Shown: piece after piece, positions 61,348-64,000 of the stretch | Position numbering within the stretch: the first letter of the stretch is position 1 | Layout of the letters: the number at the start of each line of letters is the position of its first letter | From: CBFDBF01 sp050287965 | GTDB lineage: Bacteria > Pseudomonadota > Gammaproteobacteria > Chromatiales > Chromatiaceae | Assembly (NCBI GenBank): GCA_050287965.1 | Contig: JBNKCX010000017.1 | Location: forward strand, 129,440 to 193,439 | Direction of reading: 5' to 3' | Length of the DNA stretch: 64,000 bases | The notes under the pieces: model-generated | What the model was told of the DNA's origin: nothing | Database searches by the model: none | Seen by the model: only the letters and a program-made list of their open reading frames with translations | Program-made: the position numbers and the translations under genes

Positions 61348-61366
61348 GGATTTGCTTTCAGCGAAT
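61341..61366. repeat. 26-bp direct repeat, copy 2 (after the thioesterase gene)
   Basis: It begins GGGATAGGGATTTGCTTTC and overlaps the last codons and stop of the thioesterase gene. Confidence 0.75.
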
Positions 61367-61382
61367 TATCCGGAGCGAAGAC

Positions 61383-62156
61383 ATGAAATGGTTGGTGTTA
61401 ATAGCATTCGGAGGCATAGGTCTGGCTACCCTTGCGGGCGGCTTGTTATGGGGCTGGAACCGCTTGCCCCTGTTTCAACATGGCGTGCATACAACAGGAA
61501 CTGTAGCCGGACAAGAAGAGACCTTATCTACCAGATCCGGGTCGGTGAGCAATCGTGTCGCCAGTCCTTTTGGGGTCATCAACTATAATCCAATCGTCGA
61601 GTTTACTGATGCGAACGGCGAGAATTTCCGTTTTGTCGGATCGACCGGCGGAGGGGGAAGGCCGGTAATTGAGACCGGGTCCGAGGTCGAGGTGATCTAT
61701 GATCCGGCCGATCCGCATCAGGCACAGATTGCGTCCTTTAAACAATTTTGGCTGGGTCCGCTGGTCGTCACCGTATGTGGTCTGATCTTTCTTCTGATGG
61801 GGGCAGGCAGTTTTTTTCTGACGAGAGATAACGACCGGAGTATGGAAGAGCTGGCGGATATGATGCAGCGCGAACGTCTTCTCTTTTCCTCGGAAGCGCC
61901 GATTGTTTCAGGGACGATCATCAGGGCCGAAGAGCGACCGGCAGGCAGTGGTCGATATGTATTCATCTGCCGGGGGATTCGGCCAGGGGGCGTGTTTGAC
62001 GAGGAGTTCGTTTCTGACTTCCTGCCTTTCGATCCGGGTCCCGGCTATCGCGGAAGAAACGTGATCATTCATACCGACCCGGCAAATCAGAATGGATATT
62101 TTGTGAACATTGATGCGCTATTGCCGGAGATTATGAATGACCGTTCACATGAATAA
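61383..62156 (+). CDS. DUF3592-domain membrane protein
   Basis: The 257-residue protein has two transmembrane helices (about 5-25 and 125-145) flanking a DUF3592 region with YNPIVEFTDANGENFRFVGS and VEVIYDPADPHQAQI. A cytoplasmic C-terminal domain repeats a similar theme (RYVFICRGIRPGG). No function is known for DUF3592. It starts at ATG with CCGGAGCG upstream. It lies in the accessory region after the second 26-bp repeat. Confidence 0.8.
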   Translation: MKWLVLIAFGGIGLATLAGGLLWGWNRLPLFQHGVHTTGTVAGQEETLSTRSGSVSNRVASPFGVINYNPIVEFTDANGENFRFVGSTGGGGRPVIETGSEVEVIYDPADPHQAQIASFKQFWLGPLVVTVCGLIFLLMGAGSFFLTRDNDRSMEELADMMQRERLLFSSEAPIVSGTIIRAEERPAGSGRYVFICRGIRPGGVFDEEFVSDFLPFDPGPGYRGRNVIIHTDPANQNGYFVNIDALLPEIMNDRSHE

Positions 62157-62164
62157 TCCGCATT

Positions 62165-62503
62165 ATGCGTAATATGAAAACAGCAATATTTATCATACTG
62201 TTTTCCCTGGCATCTAACACTCCAGCCTGCGAACTGGAGGAGAATGCGGTATTAGGGGCATACAGTTATATAGAAGGCGATGGCCACTTCGAGGAGTTTT
62301 CAATCGAGGCAGGCGGCAAATTCATCTCATGGTTGCATCACAGGCCCGGTAGTGTCGGCAGATGGCAGTTAAGCGGTTGCACAGTTGTTATACAAACAGG
62401 CATGCCCGAACCTATCAGGCTAAAGTTTATTAGTCTCACACCAACTGAGGCCATAATACAAACTGATGACGCAGACGAATATGCAACGTATAAACGGATA
62501 TAA
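62165..62503 (+). CDS. Hypothetical secreted protein (AT-rich)
   Basis: The 112-residue protein has a signal peptide (MRNMKTAIFIILFSLASNTPAC) and a small beta-rich domain (YSYIEGDGHFEEFSIEAGGKF, GRWQLSGCTVVIQ) with two cysteines after the signal. No homologue recognised. The DNA is more AT-rich than the left part of the window, suggesting transfer. The second ATG three codons in may be the true start. Confidence 0.6.
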   Translation: MRNMKTAIFIILFSLASNTPACELEENAVLGAYSYIEGDGHFEEFSIEAGGKFISWLHHRPGSVGRWQLSGCTVVIQTGMPEPIRLKFISLTPTEAIIQTDDADEYATYKRI

Positions 62504-62588
62504 CATATGAAAAATCGGTCGAGTTCACTCCGCCCCTTCGGGGCTGCGCGGGACCTCGGCCCCTTACCGTAAACTTTAGTTACTACAT

Positions 62589-63128
62589 ATGAGAAAAAGG
62601 ATCACCATTGTTATTACCTTAACAGGACTGCTGATCGTACTTTATGCGTCGTATGTAGGGATAGTGTTCTCACACGGAATTGACCATCAATTATTAGCTG
62701 CCATTACAGAAGACTCATATCCAATGATCCCCAGGCCGCTGGCATTGGCATATCTAAAATACGGGCCAATTTCCATCCAAGACAAAACGAGCCATGGTCA
62801 ACCACCTCTTTCGTTCGCGCTGGCAGGATCAGGGATTGCTGGTGATGATACTGATGTGTACAAGACGATTGAAATTCTTATCAATCGTGGTGCGAATGTG
62901 AATGAATATAATGATGGTGTGACGCCGCTGCATGAGGCGGTACTATTTGGAGATATTGAATTAATTAAGATTTTGCTTTCCGCCGGCGCTAATCCGGAAG
63001 CGGTGATTACACGCAATAATAGTGCAAATGGACTCAATGCTTTTCAGTTTGCTGAACTGCTGGAGTCTAAGGATAGTGAAAAATACAAACCAGTTGCCGA
63101 GTTTATGAAAAAGATAACTAAAGATTGA
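62589..63128 (+). CDS. Ankyrin-repeat membrane protein
   Basis: The 179-residue protein has an N-terminal transmembrane segment (about 5-28) and two or three ankyrin-like repeats (KTIEILINRGANVNEYNDGV, TPLHEAVLFGDIELIKILLS). It is AT-rich like its neighbours. It is unrelated in wording to the ankyrin lipoprotein at 22.4 kb. Function unknown; possibly a protein-binding envelope protein of the acquired region. Confidence 0.75.
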   Translation: MRKRITIVITLTGLLIVLYASYVGIVFSHGIDHQLLAAITEDSYPMIPRPLALAYLKYGPISIQDKTSHGQPPLSFALAGSGIAGDDTDVYKTIEILINRGANVNEYNDGVTPLHEAVLFGDIELIKILLSAGANPEAVITRNNSANGLNAFQFAELLESKDSEKYKPVAEFMKKITKD

Positions 63129-63188
63129 GTCAATTTTAAACCCAAAAACTATGCAACTTACCCATAGCTTTATAGGTGTTGAATAATT

Positions 63189-63695
63189 ATGAAATCAAGA
63201 AACCCGATTTTAGTCTTATGTTTGATGGCGATCTCTCTAAGTGGGGCATTTGCCTCGCCTGCCGATATTCCAAAGGATAAAAAATATTGTAATGTAGCTA
63301 TCCTGCCAGACGGATCTGGAGAAAATAATTATGATAAATTTTATGCGATTAAGGTTTTTCCCAGAAGAAGCGATATGGGCCCTAATTACAATGGGTGCCA
63401 AACAATATGGATTGAGATAAATGGAACCTTTTTACGGTCTATGGTTATCTATTACGATGGCGGAAAGTTACAAATAATGAAACACATTGATACGGAAAAT
63501 CAACAAACAACCGATATATGTTTATATAGGGACAACAAGTTACTATCAAAGAAGCTTGGGTGTGAAGATGTTGAACCTAGTATCGAGAAAGACCTGGGCC
63601 CACCTGTTCCAAGCATGCCTGAAGGTTGCATTGAAAAAATTCGAGAGTCAGAGGCTACAGGGAAAGAGAGGCCGAATGAATGTACATATGATTGA
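63189..63695 (+). CDS. Hypothetical secreted cysteine-containing protein
   Basis: The 168-residue protein has a signal peptide (ending SLSGAFA) and six cysteines in the mature part, possibly in disulfides, with a central KFYAIKVFPRRSDMGPNYNG stretch. No family is recognised. It is AT-rich and the last plus-strand gene of the accessory block. A weak ribosome binding site precedes the ATG. Confidence 0.6.
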   Translation: MKSRNPILVLCLMAISLSGAFASPADIPKDKKYCNVAILPDGSGENNYDKFYAIKVFPRRSDMGPNYNGCQTIWIEINGTFLRSMVIYYDGGKLQIMKHIDTENQQTTDICLYRDNKLLSKKLGCEDVEPSIEKDLGPPVPSMPEGCIEKIRESEATGKERPNECTYD

Positions 63696-63772
63696 TAAGA
63701 GAGAGCCTACGGGTCGGGCGTAAATATTTCTCCTGACGGAACGCCGTCCGGAATTCAACGCGGGATCCGCGA

Positions 63773-64000
63773 TCATCGGCGGATTTGAACCCCTCTCTGT
63801 CCTTTCGGGTTTGGCGGCGGATTTGAACCCCTCTCCGTCCTTTCAGGTTTGGCGGCGGACGGCGGCGAATGCACGAGGATGGTCTGGGTGCGGGCATTGT
63901 TTCCCTCGCTCGACTCGAGCAGGTCATTCCCGGCGTCGGCCGTTGCCGTTACATAGTAACCGCCCTGGTAGAGAAACTTGGCTTTTCTTTCACTGAAGAA
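63773..64000 (-). CDS. C-terminus of a CARDB-like protein, upstream part outside the window
   Basis: The frame entering from the right edge reads GGYYVTATADAGNDLLESSE then GNNARTQTILV, the end of a CARDB (cell-adhesion-related) domain. It then runs through two copies of a 38-bp direct repeat to a stop. The repeat length is not a multiple of three, so the tail after SPPS is probably an artefact of the duplication. Only 75 codons are visible. Confidence 0.6.
   Translation of the reverse strand, partial: FFSERKAKFLYQGGYYVTATADAGNDLLESSEGNNARTQTILVHSPPSAAKPERTERGSNPPPNPKGQRGVQIRR
63778..63853. repeat. Two 38-bp direct repeats
   Basis: Units beginning GGCGGATTTGAACCCCTCTC are repeated with two mismatches, followed by a partial third. 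They lie in the tail of the minus-strand CARDB-like gene. Confidence 0.85.

Noticed and set aside
62504..62588. A possible integron attC-like hairpin between two accessory genes
   Set aside because: A GCCCC/GGGGC hairpin and GTAAAC/TTAGTTAC pieces exist, but the 7-base core sites RYYYAAC/GTTRRRY are not present.

Overview
The window reads as a chromosomal segment of a GC-rich gammaproteobacterium. The his cluster, dtd, dusA, argA, ampD-ampE, ispB, a TTG-started rpsT and a DsrC/TusE-family sulfur-carrier protein all fit a Chromatiales-like, possibly sulfur-oxidising lineage. The species cannot be named from this sequence alone. Most of the window is conserved housekeeping DNA. The last ~6.5 kb, downstream of a tRNA-Pro gene, is an accessory region.

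Layout. 0-5 kb: a minus-strand run of pip-dtd, then hisB-hisH-hisA-hisF, ending in a SYLF-domain gene cut by the window edge; short palindromic repeats sit in most of the gaps. 5-8.4 kb: a plus-strand hairpin cluster resembling a CsrA-binding sRNA, then typA, an AT-rich spacer with three exact DnaA boxes, and a YgiM-like SH3 protein. 8.6-25 kb: ilvD/argA divergent, a PAP2 lipoprotein, a PEP-CTERM protein with a likely sigma-54 promoter, dusA, an EamA exporter, a cupin, a kinase-like fusion, pyrC-gloB-hisI, a DksA-like protein and an AGCS symporter. 24.7-29 kb: a TRAP transporter set (TatT-like protein, DctP, cupin, DctQ, DctM). 29-38 kb: a small Cys-rich protein, TusE, a Ycf46-like AAA ATPase, a poly-aspartate protein, an ECF sigma/anti-sigma/lipoprotein operon, a secreted toroid-like protein, an EgtB-like protein and an FKBP. 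38.5-46 kb: nadC, a DUF1631 protein and a six-gene run of two DUF1538 membrane proteins, a PII-like protein, a CBS protein, ampD and ampE. 46-57 kb: lspA-ileS-ribF-murJ, rpsT, proB, obg-rpmA-rplU and ispB.

At 57.4 kb, tRNA-Pro(CGG) is followed by two further copies of its 3' end within 184-234 bp tandem units. A broken tyrosine-recombinase gene comes next, so a mobile element once used this tRNA. Beyond it lie secreted low-complexity proteins, a YbgC-like thioesterase, a DUF3592 protein, an ankyrin protein and unrecognised AT-rich genes.

The least explained parts are: the DUF1538-DUF1538-PII-CBS module; the ECF operon whose anti-sigma factor and lipoprotein share a C-terminal cysteine domain; the putative Csr-type sRNA; the DnaA-box cluster; the heptanucleotide arrays that form the leader of proB; and a dispersed family of inverted-repeat elements, including copies inside the his cluster.
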